From Flavobacteriales bacterium (lineage in GTDB: Bacteria > Bacteroidota > Bacteroidia > NS11-12g > UBA955): a stretch of 64,000 bases of DNA. Made by a program: the position numbers and the translations under genes. How positions within the stretch are numbered: the first letter of the stretch is position 1; each line of letters starts with the position of its first letter. The notes beneath the pieces were generated by a model. That model was not told the DNA's origin. It made no database searches and saw only the letters and a program-made list of their open reading frames with translations. The stretch is from positions 16,162 to 80,161 of the forward strand of contig CANMCY010000010.1 of NCBI GenBank assembly GCA_947496375.1, in the 5' to 3' direction. Shown here piece by piece: positions 17,512 through 26,366 of the stretch.

Positions 17512-18416
17512 GAATTTCTGTCATCTATATAGCCCTCTGTTTCATACTTGGATCCTGTATCAAGGAAATACCCTACAATAGGTCAGCACAAACCACAGCC
17601 AGCCATGCCGTACACTGCTTCATTACCCCGGATAGTATTATTATCAGCGACTGCCGGCTTACCGCCCCCTTTGGCAGCAAAGATGCACCCGTAGCAGGGG
17701 CTGATTTCAGCATCCGTTATCCATCCGGTCAAATCATGGACTCAAGCTTATACAGCGGCAATGGCTTGCATATTTTCAAAACCAACACGCTGCAATCGGG
17801 AGATTCCTTCATTTTCCGAGGTAATATACGTGGTCAGCAATCATTTGAAATCCACAGCGCCATACCCAATGCCATTTCCATTCTGCAACTGGACACCAGC
17901 CGGCAAATCATACCCGGAATCGGACGTGCTTTTTCTGTGGCCGTAAGATTCAGTGACAACCCCGTAAACAATAACTTCTACCGCTGTTTCCTGTACAAAA
18001 CTTCTTTCCGTTATGTATATGATTATACAGGCACTTTATCAGATAGCTTTTTGAAGAAAGAAATCATTGCTTTGTTTTCCAATGAATTTCCGGTGGCTGA
18101 AAACGATTTTAATAACTACACCTCCCGTGAAGTGTTGTTTTCTGATGCCTCATTTAACGGGGTAAACAATAACATGGTATTTTATACATCAGATCCTCTT
18201 GTGAAAAACAAGCAGGAAAGGCCTGTAGGTATTGAATTTCATTTAGAAAACATTGACAAAAACCTCTTTAATTTTTACAATACCCGCAACGCCCATATAT
18301 GGCAGCAACAGAGCATCAGCCAGCTGCCCGGCAGCATTATTGGCAATATTCCGGGAATGTATGGGGTGATGGGTGGATATACAAAAGATTTTAACGTTGT
18401 AAATTTAAAAAGATAG
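17508..18416 (+). CDS. DUF4249 family lipoprotein
   Basis: The 302-residue product begins at TTG overlapping the receptor stop (TTGA). It has a lipoprotein signal with the cysteine in ILGSC and a DUF4249 body with an Ig-like first half (SIRYPSGQIMDSSLYSG). DUF4249 proteins are regularly encoded just after TonB receptors in Bacteroidota and are thought to act as surface partners of that receptor, much as SusD does for SusC. Ligand unknown. Confidence 0.83.
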   Translation: MRISVIYIALCFILGSCIKEIPYNRSAQTTASHAVHCFITPDSIIISDCRLTAPFGSKDAPVAGADFSIRYPSGQIMDSSLYSGNGLHIFKTNTLQSGDSFIFRGNIRGQQSFEIHSAIPNAISILQLDTSRQIIPGIGRAFSVAVRFSDNPVNNNFYRCFLYKTSFRYVYDYTGTLSDSFLKKEIIALFSNEFPVAENDFNNYTSREVLFSDASFNGVNNNMVFYTSDPLVKNKQERPVGIEFHLENIDKNLFNFYNTRNAHIWQQQSISQLPGSIIGNIPGMYGVMGGYTKDFNVVNLKR

Positions 18417-18483
18417 GGGTTGGGGTTATTGCTTTGCGATTTTTGGTACAGTTGTTGATATCATCTTGGTAAATTACAAAACC

Positions 18484-18897
18484 ATGAAAAAAATATTTAC
18501 GCTCGGATTCGCTGCCATGGCCGCCACTGCCATGCTGGTAGCTGGTATTAAGCAAAACGACACCATCAAGTGGAACAAAACCACCCATGACTTTGGTACA
18601 GTTAAAATGGGGCCTCCTGCAGACGTGACTTTCACTTTCACCAACAATGGCAAGGCACCTGTGGTTATTACTGCCGCTCAGCCCAGCTGTGGATGCACCA
18701 CCCCTACCTACACCAAAACTCCCGTAATGCCCGGCAAAACCGGTGAAGTAAAGGCAAGCTATGGTACTGAAGGCCGCCCCGGTTTCTTCCAGAAATCTGT
18801 GAAAGTTACTTTCGACAACGGCGCCACCACCGATCTTACCATCACCGGAACCGTTTCTACAGAAAGCCCCGCCGGCAACGGAACCCAGCTCAAATAA
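18484..18897 (+). CDS. DUF1573 protein, first of three
   Basis: The 137-residue protein has a signal-like N-terminus (MKKIFTLGFAAMAATAMLVAG) and a DUF1573 domain, an Ig/PapD-like fold, with HDFGTVKMG, the QPSCGCTTP block and GRPGFFQKSV. The function of the family is unknown; exported members are common in Bacteroidota. The start at 18484 is chosen because it begins the signal peptide. Confidence 0.87.
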   Translation: MKKIFTLGFAAMAATAMLVAGIKQNDTIKWNKTTHDFGTVKMGPPADVTFTFTNNGKAPVVITAAQPSCGCTTPTYTKTPVMPGKTGEVKASYGTEGRPGFFQKSVKVTFDNGATTDLTITGTVSTESPAGNGTQLK

Positions 18898-18918
18898 TTC
18901 ATATAGTATAGAAGCGTT

Positions 18919-19347
18919 ATGAAAAAGTTCCTTTTCTCACTCTTGTTTGCCGCCGCTTTCAGCAGCGCGGTTGCCCAGGATCAGCCCGCGGCAACCCCTG
19001 CAAGCAATGCCAAGGTAAAGTTTGAAACCATTTCACACAATTTCGGCAGTGTTATTGAAGGCCAGATTGCCAAGTATGATTTCAAATTCACCAACACAGG
19101 CACCGAGCCGCTGATATTGAGCAATGTGCAGGCCAGCTGCGGTTGCACCTCACCCAAGTGGCCCCGCGAGCCCATCGCACCCGGTGCTTCGGCTGTGGTA
19201 ACTGCTGAGTACAACAGTTCGGGCCGCCCCGGCAACTTTACCAAAAACATTTTTGTGTATAGCAACGGCGGTGATGTAACCCTTACCATTACCGGTATTG
19301 TGGTGAAAGAACCAGAAAAACCCAAATCGGTTATTATTGGAAATTAA
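18919..19347 (+). CDS. DUF1573 protein, second of three
   Basis: The 142-residue protein has a signal peptide ending near AVAQD, then HNFGSVIEG, the VQASCGCTSP block and GRPGNFTKNI. It closely resembles the preceding gene, 21 bases upstream, and probably arose by tandem duplication. A terminator follows directly. Confidence 0.87.
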   Translation: MKKFLFSLLFAAAFSSAVAQDQPAATPASNAKVKFETISHNFGSVIEGQIAKYDFKFTNTGTEPLILSNVQASCGCTSPKWPREPIAPGASAVVTAEYNSSGRPGNFTKNIFVYSNGGDVTLTITGIVVKEPEKPKSVIIGN

Positions 19348-19354
19348 ATATTTT

Positions 19355-19380
19355 AAAGGCCGGTTTATCCGGCCTTTTTT
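19355..19380 (+). terminator. Rho-independent terminator after second DUF1573 gene
   Basis: AAAGGCCGG and CCGGCCTTT form a nine-pair stem around a five-base loop, followed by a T run. It separates the second and third DUF1573 genes, so the third may be expressed at lower level or from its own promoter. Confidence 0.9.
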
Positions 19381-19386
19381 TATACC

Positions 19387-19791
19387 ATGAAAAATGCTGT
19401 TTTACTCATGCTGCTATTGTGTTTTGGCTACACAGCCCAGGCACAGGAATCAGGCATACAAACGCTACAAGGCGATACCATACACTTCGGCACCTGCAAC
19501 ATGGGCGATACCATTGAGGCCGTTTTCAGGTTTCGCATTGAAGGCAGCGAAAAACTCATGATTCGGCAGGTGCACCCCGGCTGCCAGTGTACCGTGCCCC
19601 TATACCCCAAAGACAGCATGGCACCCGGTACCATCGATTCCATTGTGCTGGCATTGCACACAAGAAACCTGCATCCCGGGCCGGTTGAAAAATATGCCAT
19701 CGTCATCAACACCGGGCCCGAAAAGATATTTTACATCTACGGAGAAATCCTGGAAAACAAGGGTGTTGCGCCACGGCGTCGGAGGCTTTAG
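19387..19791 (+). CDS. DUF1573 protein, third and divergent
   Basis: The 134-residue product has a signal peptide (through AQAQ) and the DUF1573 pattern in altered form: IHFGTCNMGD, then HPGCQCTVP in place of the CGCT block, and a basic tail (RRRRL). It is clearly related to the two upstream genes but more diverged. It starts just after the terminator. Confidence 0.8.
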   Translation: MKNAVLLMLLLCFGYTAQAQESGIQTLQGDTIHFGTCNMGDTIEAVFRFRIEGSEKLMIRQVHPGCQCTVPLYPKDSMAPGTIDSIVLALHTRNLHPGPVEKYAIVINTGPEKIFYIYGEILENKGVAPRRRRL

Positions 19792-19811
19792 ATACGCGCG
19801 TTGGTGGGTCT

Positions 19812-20684
19812 TTACATATGGCGGGTTAAAAACACATCGCTAAACAGGCCCATGCTGCCGCCGGTATGCAAAAACACACCCTTGCCATCGGGTTTCAAAT
19901 CACGCAACGCCCACAGGGCCTTGCCCGTATAGACGGGATCAAACAAAATGCCCGTTTGTGCTATCGCATATTTCACAAAATCCATCAATGGTTCCGTGGT
20001 TTTGGCATAGCCACCAAAGGCATAGCCATCCAGCACTTCCACCACATCCGCAAAACCCGCATCCTGTATCAGCCGGCGCTGTTCTTCGGAATTGTTCAAA
20101 ACCGCCACCGCCAACACACGCGTGTGATACCCACATGCTTTTATGCCTGTGGCAAGTCCTATGGCCGTAGTGGCCGTAGCCGATGCATGCAAGATATAAT
20201 CGGGAGCAAATGGCAAACCCTGCACCACACGCGCCACACCGGGCCATGCCGCCGGGCCTGCGCCCCCTTCATCAATAAAATAGGCCGTTGCATCCTGCCC
20301 AAAATGACTTTCAAACAAACCCCTTTTATTGCGGTAATCCTCCCTAGAAACAGGTATCAGCTGCATGCCAAACAGCCGCGCCGCGGCGAGGTAATGATTG
20401 TGGATGGGCTCATCTGCCCGTAAAAATGCGGTGGTCTTAAACCCTCTGATGGCCCCGACTGCGGCGGTTGCCAGCAGGTGGTTGCTGTAGGCACCGCCAA
20501 ACGTAACCAGGTGTTGCTTGCCTTCCTGTGCAGCCAACAGTAAGTGATGTTGCAGCTTGCGCCATTTGTTGCCGCTCACCAGCGGATGAATCAGGTCGTC
20601 TCGCTGAATATGCACATCCCCCTCAATACACGCTATTTTCAGAGGTTGCAGGGGTGCATGCAATTTCTCAAATTCCGCACTCAC
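19812..20684 (-). CDS. ACC deaminase / D-cysteine desulfhydrase family PLP enzyme
   Basis: The 290-residue protein has the type II PLP fold, with the cofactor lysine in SGNKWRKL (Lys40), the AYSNHLLATAA stretch contacting substrate, and HTGGSMGLF near the C-terminus. Members either open 1-aminocyclopropane-1-carboxylate or desulfurise D-cysteine, and sequence alone does not separate these here. It is a little shorter than the usual 320-340 residues. The start overlaps the upstream peptidase gene by four bases. Confidence 0.87.
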   Translation of the reverse strand: MSAEFEKLHAPLQPLKIACIEGDVHIQRDDLIHPLVSGNKWRKLQHHLLLAAQEGKQHLVTFGGAYSNHLLATAAVGAIRGFKTTAFLRADEPIHNHYLAAARLFGMQLIPVSREDYRNKRGLFESHFGQDATAYFIDEGGAGPAAWPGVARVVQGLPFAPDYILHASATATTAIGLATGIKACGYHTRVLAVAVLNNSEEQRRLIQDAGFADVVEVLDGYAFGGYAKTTEPLMDFVKYAIAQTGILFDPVYTGKALWALRDLKPDGKGVFLHTGGSMGLFSDVFLTRHM

Positions 20685-22534
20685 TTGGGATTTGCATTAG
20701 CAATGATTTCTTCGATGCTGCCTGAAGCCACGGCGTGGTAACCTTTACGGGCTTCGCTGAAAATCTGCTCCGCCAATGCCTTGCCCTTGGCGGTTTTCAC
20801 GAGGTTCTTGTAAATGGGCAGCAAAAATTTCCTTCTCCCCACCGATTTCAGGAATACCGCCATATCGGGGTAAGCGGTTTCATACCCATTTTTCACCGAA
20901 AGGGTGTACCAGTCGCAGGCAATTTCGGCATTGCCAATGCCGGTAAATGTAAAGGCCTTATCCAGCGCCGCCATCTCCTCCACAGACAACGCAGGCAACC
21001 CCCGCAGCAAATGCAGCCAGTGGTGGGTGCTGTAGTCTTTGGTATGAATATCCGCGGGGTTGCGGCTTTTTGTATAGGTTACAATATCCGTTTCCACGCG
21101 TTGCAGTTCCTTGCTCTTCACCACAGGTGCATCCTTGGGCAATCCGGTGCCGTAGATCCACGCATTCAGGTCTATCTGCCCGGGATGCTTATTGAGCAGT
21201 TTTTCGTTTAGATAGGCGATAAAACGCGTGGTGTTCATGGTCTGGAAGGCATGCGTTTTGAAATAGTCATTCAAAAAGGCATCCCAGGCGGGGCGTCCCA
21301 CCACTTCCTCAATGCGGCGCAGAAAAAAGCGGCCTTTTTCGTAGGCAATGTCGGTAACACCATCGTCGGGGTTGCGGCCATCGAGGTTCAGAAACAGCTT
21401 GGTTTCGTCAGGGGTGGTTTGCATGAAATCATCGAGGGTGTGCTGCAGTTCCCCACGGCCAATCTCTGCCAGCATTTCGGCATAATCACGGCCGTAAATT
21501 TTTTCCATGATGCGCTGCTCGAAATACACGGTAAAGCCCTCATTCAGCCAGAAGTCGCTCCAGGTTTCGTTCGTAACCAGGTTGCCGCTCCAGCTATGCG
21601 CCAGTTCGTGCGCTACCAGACTCACCAGGCTGCGGTCGCCGGCAATGATGGTGGGTGTGGCAAAGGTGAGCACCGGATTTTCCATGCCGCCAAACGGAAA
21701 GCTCGGGGGCAATACCAGTACATCATAGCGGCCCCAGGCATAGGGCCCGTAGAGCGCTTCGGCGCTGTCTATCATGCTTTGCATGTCGGCCAGTTCCCAC
21801 ACCGATTTCTTCAGCATACCCGGCTCGGCATACACGCCACTGTTGCGCCCCAGCGTGGTAAACTCCACATCGCCCACCGCCAGCGCCATCAGGTAGCTTG
21901 GAATGGGTTTGGTCTGTTTAAATGTGTATTTGCCTTCAGCGTTTTTGCTGGTGGGGTTTTCGGCACTCATCATGGCCATTAGGTGGGGCGGCACTTCGAT
22001 GCTGGCATCGTAGGTAAAGCGCACAGCCGGGCAATCCTGCAGGGGAATCCAGGTGCGGGCCAGAATGGCCTGGCTTTGCGAGAATAAAAACGGGTTCTTT
22101 TTGTCGTGGGTTTGTTCGGGCGACAGCCATTGCAGGGCTTCCGATTCTGGGGTGGTGTGGTAGGCCACAGACACTTCCCTGGTATTTTTTTCTATGGGAA
22201 TGATGAGGGCTGCGCCAAGTACGGTGTCATCCGGGCCAATTTCAAACGAAACTTCTTTGATTTTCCCATTCGCATCGGTCACAGCCACATGATCCACCTT
22301 CAGGGTTTTATGGTCCAGGATAATGTGCGAGGCCCCGGCTGTATTCTCAATTTGCAGGGTAGCGGAGCCCCAGAGTTCTTTTTTGCTGAAATCCACCTTC
22401 AGGTGTAAGCTTAGGTGCTTCAGTTTCACCTCTGCATAATTGGAAAAGCTATGGTTTTTAACGGTCATTTTCTTGGGTTTAGGGGTGGTGCAGGCCAGCA
22501 GGCAAAGCACGGAAAGCGACAACAGAAATTTCAC
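20681..22534 (-). CDS. M1 family aminopeptidase, leukotriene-A4-hydrolase-like lipoprotein
   Basis: The 617-residue protein has a lipoprotein signal (Cys15 in LLACTT). The M1 catalytic domain has GGMEN (282-286) and the zinc site HELAH (309-313) with the second glutamate in NEG (332). A C-terminal helical LTA4H-like domain follows. It should remove N-terminal residues from peptides at the envelope. It is cotranscribed with the PLP enzyme downstream (four-base overlap). Confidence 0.92.
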   Translation of the reverse strand: MKFLLSLSVLCLLACTTPKPKKMTVKNHSFSNYAEVKLKHLSLHLKVDFSKKELWGSATLQIENTAGASHIILDHKTLKVDHVAVTDANGKIKEVSFEIGPDDTVLGAALIIPIEKNTREVSVAYHTTPESEALQWLSPEQTHDKKNPFLFSQSQAILARTWIPLQDCPAVRFTYDASIEVPPHLMAMMSAENPTSKNAEGKYTFKQTKPIPSYLMALAVGDVEFTTLGRNSGVYAEPGMLKKSVWELADMQSMIDSAEALYGPYAWGRYDVLVLPPSFPFGGMENPVLTFATPTIIAGDRSLVSLVAHELAHSWSGNLVTNETWSDFWLNEGFTVYFEQRIMEKIYGRDYAEMLAEIGRGELQHTLDDFMQTTPDETKLFLNLDGRNPDDGVTDIAYEKGRFFLRRIEEVVGRPAWDAFLNDYFKTHAFQTMNTTRFIAYLNEKLLNKHPGQIDLNAWIYGTGLPKDAPVVKSKELQRVETDIVTYTKSRNPADIHTKDYSTHHWLHLLRGLPALSVEEMAALDKAFTFTGIGNAEIACDWYTLSVKNGYETAYPDMAVFLKSVGRRKFLLPIYKNLVKTAKGKALAEQIFSEARKGYHAVASGSIEEIIANANPK

Positions 22535-22718
22535 CCTACAAATGTGGGGAAGGAATGGGGAAATAAAAAGTTTTGGTATTTTGGTTTTGTTTGTTATTTT
22601 TGTACGATTTTATGCTACTTTTAAAACTCGCTGCATAATTGAACAATAAATTAAGTTATCAGCAAATAAGTGAAAATAATCTAGTTACCAACAATATAAA
22701 AACATATAAAGAAACCAG

Positions 22719-24014
22719 ATGAACATATATAAAGAGTGGGGGTTTTATGAAAGTCCATTTAACACAAGTGCACTTCAATCTAATGAAAATGGCATGTCTC
22801 TTCTTGTGGGTCGAGACACAGAAATAGGACAAATATTAAGAAGACTGTTTACACCAACAGCTTCAGTTACTATTGAAGGATTAAATGGTGTAGGAAAAAC
22901 AAGTTTAGTTAATGTTTCACTGTTTAAGGCTTATCAAAATTTTTTTGATGAAGAGACTACATCTTTATTTATTCCTTGTGGTAAAACATTTCAAATCACA
23001 GCTGAAACAACTGTAGATGAGTTTGTGTCAAATCTTTATTTAGAAATAGCTCAAACACTAATAAGACGTTCAGAAGAACTAAAAAATCTTGGATTCAATC
23101 TGCCTAGCAACTCAATAAGTATTGATAAATGGCTAAACTCCACACATGTAACTACTTGGCAAGCCACATTAGGCCCAATGGGTGGAGGAAAAAATATTGA
23201 GACCAATACAACTAATGGATTTACAGAGAGTGGATTTAAAGTTCAAATCGACAATTGGTTAAAAGAAATCTTCCCAAACGAAGAAAATGGGGCTGTCGTT
23301 TGTATAATAGATAATCTGGAGCTTTTAGAGACTTCTGAACAGGCAAAAAGACAATTGGAAAGGCTACGAGATGAAATTTTCAATTTAACAGGCATAAGAT
23401 GGGTTATGTGTGGTTCATTAGGTATAGTAAAAAGTGTCGCATCAACCCCACGACTCGAAGGATATCTTCACAATCCAATTGAAATATCCTCAGTAAAACG
23501 TCAATTTATTAAGAACTTATTTGAAAAAAGAATAAAATATTTTTCAACTGATACTAATCAAACTGGATATTTGCCATTAACAATTGATGATATTGATTTT
23601 CTTTATGAAGTTTTAAATGAAAATTTAAGAAACACAATCCATTACTGCGACCAATATTGTTTGTATTTTGTCGATAAAGGTATAACAGCGAAAACAAATA
23701 GTGATAAATCCAAATTCTTTTTGAGTTGGTTGCAAGGAGAGGCTGACTCAATAATGTCTTCAGTTGAAGGTCAACTTCGTCCTAGGGCTTTAAAACTATT
23801 TAATGACATAATTACTCATGGTGGTATTTTCTCTCCAAGCGATTTTGAAAAGTTTGAATTCAACAGTGTTGCTGCCTTAAGACCTCAAGTTTTAGAATTA
23901 GAGCGAGTAGCACTGCTTTCTAGCACAATAGATGAATCAGATAATAGAAGAAAAACAATTCAGGTGACCCCAAAAGGTTGGCTTACTAGCTTTGCTTTAA
24001 GACAGAAGAAATAA
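22719..24014 (+). CDS. AAA-type P-loop ATPase of unknown role, AT-rich
   Basis: The 431-residue protein opens with YESPFNTSAL and LLVGRDTEIGQILRRL, a layout seen in Orc1/Cdc6-like and STAND-like ATPases. Walker A is GLNGVGKTS (54-62), Walker B VVCIIDNLE (193-201), and CGSLG (231-235) sits at the sensor position. The C-terminal 90 residues look like a winged helix. It is distinctly richer in A+T than the M1 gene before it. No nuclease, toxin or effector domain is fused; the next gene is a small membrane protein. Function unknown; a sensor or switch in a defence or mobile-element module is possible. Confidence 0.75.
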   Translation: MNIYKEWGFYESPFNTSALQSNENGMSLLVGRDTEIGQILRRLFTPTASVTIEGLNGVGKTSLVNVSLFKAYQNFFDEETTSLFIPCGKTFQITAETTVDEFVSNLYLEIAQTLIRRSEELKNLGFNLPSNSISIDKWLNSTHVTTWQATLGPMGGGKNIETNTTNGFTESGFKVQIDNWLKEIFPNEENGAVVCIIDNLELLETSEQAKRQLERLRDEIFNLTGIRWVMCGSLGIVKSVASTPRLEGYLHNPIEISSVKRQFIKNLFEKRIKYFSTDTNQTGYLPLTIDDIDFLYEVLNENLRNTIHYCDQYCLYFVDKGITAKTNSDKSKFFLSWLQGEADSIMSSVEGQLRPRALKLFNDIITHGGIFSPSDFEKFEFNSVAALRPQVLELERVALLSSTIDESDNRRKTIQVTPKGWLTSFALRQKK

Positions 24015-24136
24015 AATTGTTTCATAATTAAAATATCCTCCTAATTTAGTTGGAAATGTTATTTTAAGCACTTTTAGAAAAGTTTTTTATCTGTATATTA
24101 AAAGCTATATATTTTTTAAGTTTTAATAAATATAAA

Positions 24137-24745
24137 ATGAATATAATCTGGATTAACACCGAAAATGGAGAAGATAAGATTATTGCCATAAGCAATGAAA
24201 AGATTCTTAAGGCAAATCCCAAAACAGAGAAGATTGAACTATGTATAACTGATATTAAAAATGATATCGTCAACAAGGATGTATTTGGCATTCCCTTATC
24301 TTACATCAAATCAATACAACTGCAGGAAAACAAAAAATATATACAGGTATTCTACGGTCAGGATTCCGAAGAATATTTAAGAATTAATGATGATGCAAAA
24401 AGAAAAGAGATATTTGAATATTTCAAAGACAATATATCTTCAACAGAATACAGAATTGAAGCCTTTAACAATACAAAGTCGGCGAAAAAACCTTTGATTG
24501 CAATAGTTATTGTTATTGTCCTATTTATATGGACATTGTCTGTGGCATCTGGGGTAGAATCAGGCAAAGAATATGAAGTACTAGGAAATAAAAGATCCAT
24601 AGCATCTTTTGTTCTGGCTATAGCACAATTCGGAACAATAAAAATAACCCTTGCTTTTTTATTACTGCTCGGATTAACTACCCGTAAATTTATGAGAAAT
24701 ATTCATAACAATACCAATATTTATATTATTGAAATTATTAGATAG
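24137..24745 (+). CDS. Hypothetical two-helix membrane protein with PH-like N-terminal domain
   Basis: The 202-residue product is not recognised. The first 100 residues are strand-rich, with IIWINTENGEDKIIAI, IPLSYIKSIQL and YIQVFY, and resemble a bacterial pleckstrin-homology fold. Two transmembrane segments follow (about 119-137 and 155-180). It is AT-rich like the ATPase 123 bases upstream and may work with it. The stop lies five bases before the palindrome that begins the transposon-like element. Confidence 0.55.
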   Translation: MNIIWINTENGEDKIIAISNEKILKANPKTEKIELCITDIKNDIVNKDVFGIPLSYIKSIQLQENKKYIQVFYGQDSEEYLRINDDAKRKEIFEYFKDNISSTEYRIEAFNNTKSAKKPLIAIVIVIVLFIWTLSVASGVESGKEYEVLGNKRSIASFVLAIAQFGTIKITLAFLLLLGLTTRKFMRNIHNNTNIYIIEIIR

Positions 24746-24749
24746 CCCC

Positions 24750-24793
24750 CCTTGCCCATAGGGTGGGGTTTAAACCCCACCCTATGGGCAAGG
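24750..24793. repeat. 44-bp perfect palindrome, left end of the transposase element
   Basis: Two 22-base arms meet at 24771/24772 within GGGTTTAAACCC-like sequence (GGGGTTTAAACCCC). It lies between the stop of the PH-like gene and the transposase start, where its hairpin could act as both terminator-like block and transposase recognition site. Confidence 0.85.
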
Positions 24794-24828
24794 ACAAGAC
24801 CACCACCATTTCAACAAGCATTCTCATC

Positions 24829-25290
24829 ATGTCTAAATCGTATTATACAATCTGGATTCACGCCATTTGGTCCACCAAATACCGGTTGCCATTGATACAA
24901 CCGCATTTTGAAGATAAAATTCATGATTTTATAAGAGAACAATTGCGTCAAATGGGTTGTCCGGTTAGGATTATCAACGGCATGCCCGACCATGTTCATT
25001 GCCTGTTTTTGTTAAATCCACAAAAAACTATAGTTGAGGTAATCAAACATATCAAAGGCAGCAGCGCTCATTTTGTGAACGAACAAGAACTAATGGATAT
25101 AAAATTTGCCTGGCAGACGGGCTATGCGGCATTTTCTGTTTCGGCATCGGGAGTTGAACCGGTATTCCAATACATTAAAAACCAAAAAACCCATCATCAA
25201 AAGAATAATTTCCAGGAGGAATATGATGAGTTTATTAAATTATACAATGCCGAGAAGCATCAACCCTCGCCCCCATCGGGTGGGGTTTAA
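24829..25290 (+). CDS. IS200/RAYT-type HUH (Y1) transposase
   Basis: The 153-residue protein matches COG1943 transposases. It has the opening YYTIWIHAIWSTKYR, the HUH metal site in PDHVHCLF (His55, His57) and the catalytic tyrosine in VFQYIKNQKTHH (Tyr115). Such enzymes nick single-stranded DNA next to hairpins. The ATG at 24829 is chosen because it gives the family N-terminus. A GTG at 24763 within the palindrome would add 22 unlike residues. The TAA stop (25288-25290) lies at the very centre of the downstream palindrome, tying the gene end to the element end. Confidence 0.92.
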   Translation: MSKSYYTIWIHAIWSTKYRLPLIQPHFEDKIHDFIREQLRQMGCPVRIINGMPDHVHCLFLLNPQKTIVEVIKHIKGSSAHFVNEQELMDIKFAWQTGYAAFSVSASGVEPVFQYIKNQKTHHQKNNFQEEYDEFIKLYNAEKHQPSPPSGGV

Positions 25291-25303
25291 ACCCCACCCG
25301 ATG
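25274..25303. repeat. 30-bp perfect palindrome, right end of the transposase element
   Basis: Arms of 15 bases meet at 25288/25289 and share the 22-base core of the left palindrome. One mismatch followed by two more pairs extends it slightly. The transposase stop codon is built from its TTTAAA centre. Confidence 0.85.
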
Positions 25304-25392
25304 AGGACGATGAGGCATCGAAGCCCCACAATTACAACAAATTTTTATTCATTTAATATCTATTCCTTATTTTCACAAAAAAATAGGACTAT

Positions 25393-26226
25393 ATGCGCAA
25401 ATACCTTTACAATGAAAAACTCCTACTCATCATTATTTTATTGAATGTAGGCGTCATTTATTTTCACACCTTCGATCTATTTAAACCCTATTATCTGCTT
25501 CTCGACTATCTGGATGTATTATTTACAGGAATATTTTTATGCGAAATATCCGTCAAAATATATGACCAGAAAGGGAAAAATAAATTGAAATATTATCTAA
25601 AAGATGCGTGGAATAAAATAGACTTTTTCTCTGTGCTGCTGGCATTGCCCAGCGTTGGGGTATTGTTTTCACACCACTTCGAATATTTTGCCGGATTTAC
25701 TGCCTTGCGAACACTCAGGGTTTTTAAATTCCTAAGAATTATTGAATATATCCCCAATGGAAAAAGAATTAGCAAACAGGTATTCAAAGCCCTAAAATCC
25801 ATTTCATTTATCATTTTTGCCTTTGTGGTTTATTCCACCATCATTTCTATTATTTCTGTAAGCTTATTTAAAAATGTGGCACCCAAATATTTTCACGATG
25901 CTTTCGATGCATTTTTTACCATTTTTAAAATATTTAGCGGCGATGGATTCTCTGACGTAGTAGCTGAAATTTCGAACAATTGTTCGGGGCCTTTTTTATA
26001 TTTTACCAAATTCTATTTTGTATTTATTGTTTTCACCGGTAGCATACTGGGACTGTCTCTCATCAATTCTATTTTCATTGATCAAATGACCCAAATGGAA
26101 GAACAAATTGAAGAAAAAGAGCGCATGGCCATAGAAGATGTAAGAAGCGAAATAAAAACACTGCAGGAGCAGAACAGACAACTGATGGAGCAGGTGAAAA
26201 TACTGGTGAATAAAAAGGAAATGTAA
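25393..26226 (+). CDS. Single-domain six-helix voltage-gated ion channel
   Basis: The 277-residue protein has six hydrophobic segments. S4 carries spaced basic residues (Arg106, Arg109, Lys112, Arg115 in LRTLRVFKFLR). A pore loop FFTIFKIFSGDGF (174-186), S6 (about 200-228) and a C-terminal coiled coil (232-275) follow, as in BacNaV-type tetrameric channels. Aligned to NaChBac (TLESWAS) the filter reads SGDGFSD, so Asp184 sits where the selectivity Glu is expected. Ion preference is therefore uncertain. It lies just after the transposase element. Recognisable as a channel; specific ion not assignable. Confidence 0.85.
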   Translation: MRKYLYNEKLLLIIILLNVGVIYFHTFDLFKPYYLLLDYLDVLFTGIFLCEISVKIYDQKGKNKLKYYLKDAWNKIDFFSVLLALPSVGVLFSHHFEYFAGFTALRTLRVFKFLRIIEYIPNGKRISKQVFKALKSISFIIFAFVVYSTIISIISVSLFKNVAPKYFHDAFDAFFTIFKIFSGDGFSDVVAEISNNCSGPFLYFTKFYFVFIVFTGSILGLSLINSIFIDQMTQMEEQIEEKERMAIEDVRSEIKTLQEQNRQLMEQVKILVNKKEM

Positions 26227-26366
26227 TATCTCACTCCGGTTGTCGGCGTTCGCCGCCCATTGCAGCATAGGATTTTCCCGATACCTAAAACAGAATTCCG
26301 CTTCTCTATACTGCGCCACAACAAACAAAGGTGAATTTTGTAGTTACCATTTCACGCACTACCTCC

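Larger units (their letters stand above)
24750..25303 (+). mobile_element. IS200/RAYT-type element bounded by TTTAAA palindromes
   Basis: A single-tyrosine HUH transposase gene lies between two palindromes that share a perfect 22-base self-complementary core around GGTTTAAACC. IS200/IS605 ends and REP elements are recognised as hairpins by such enzymes. The limits given are the outer edges of the perfect palindromes; the true cleavage sites cannot be seen from one copy. Confidence 0.75.

Noticed and set aside
21251..21982. 243-codon plus-strand frame inside the M1 peptidase gene
   Set aside because: Antisense to the zinc-peptidase core with no recognisable domain.
24763..24828. N-terminal extension of the transposase from GTG 24763
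   Set aside because: The 22 extra codons read through the left palindrome and do not resemble transposase sequence; the ATG at 24829 fits the family start.
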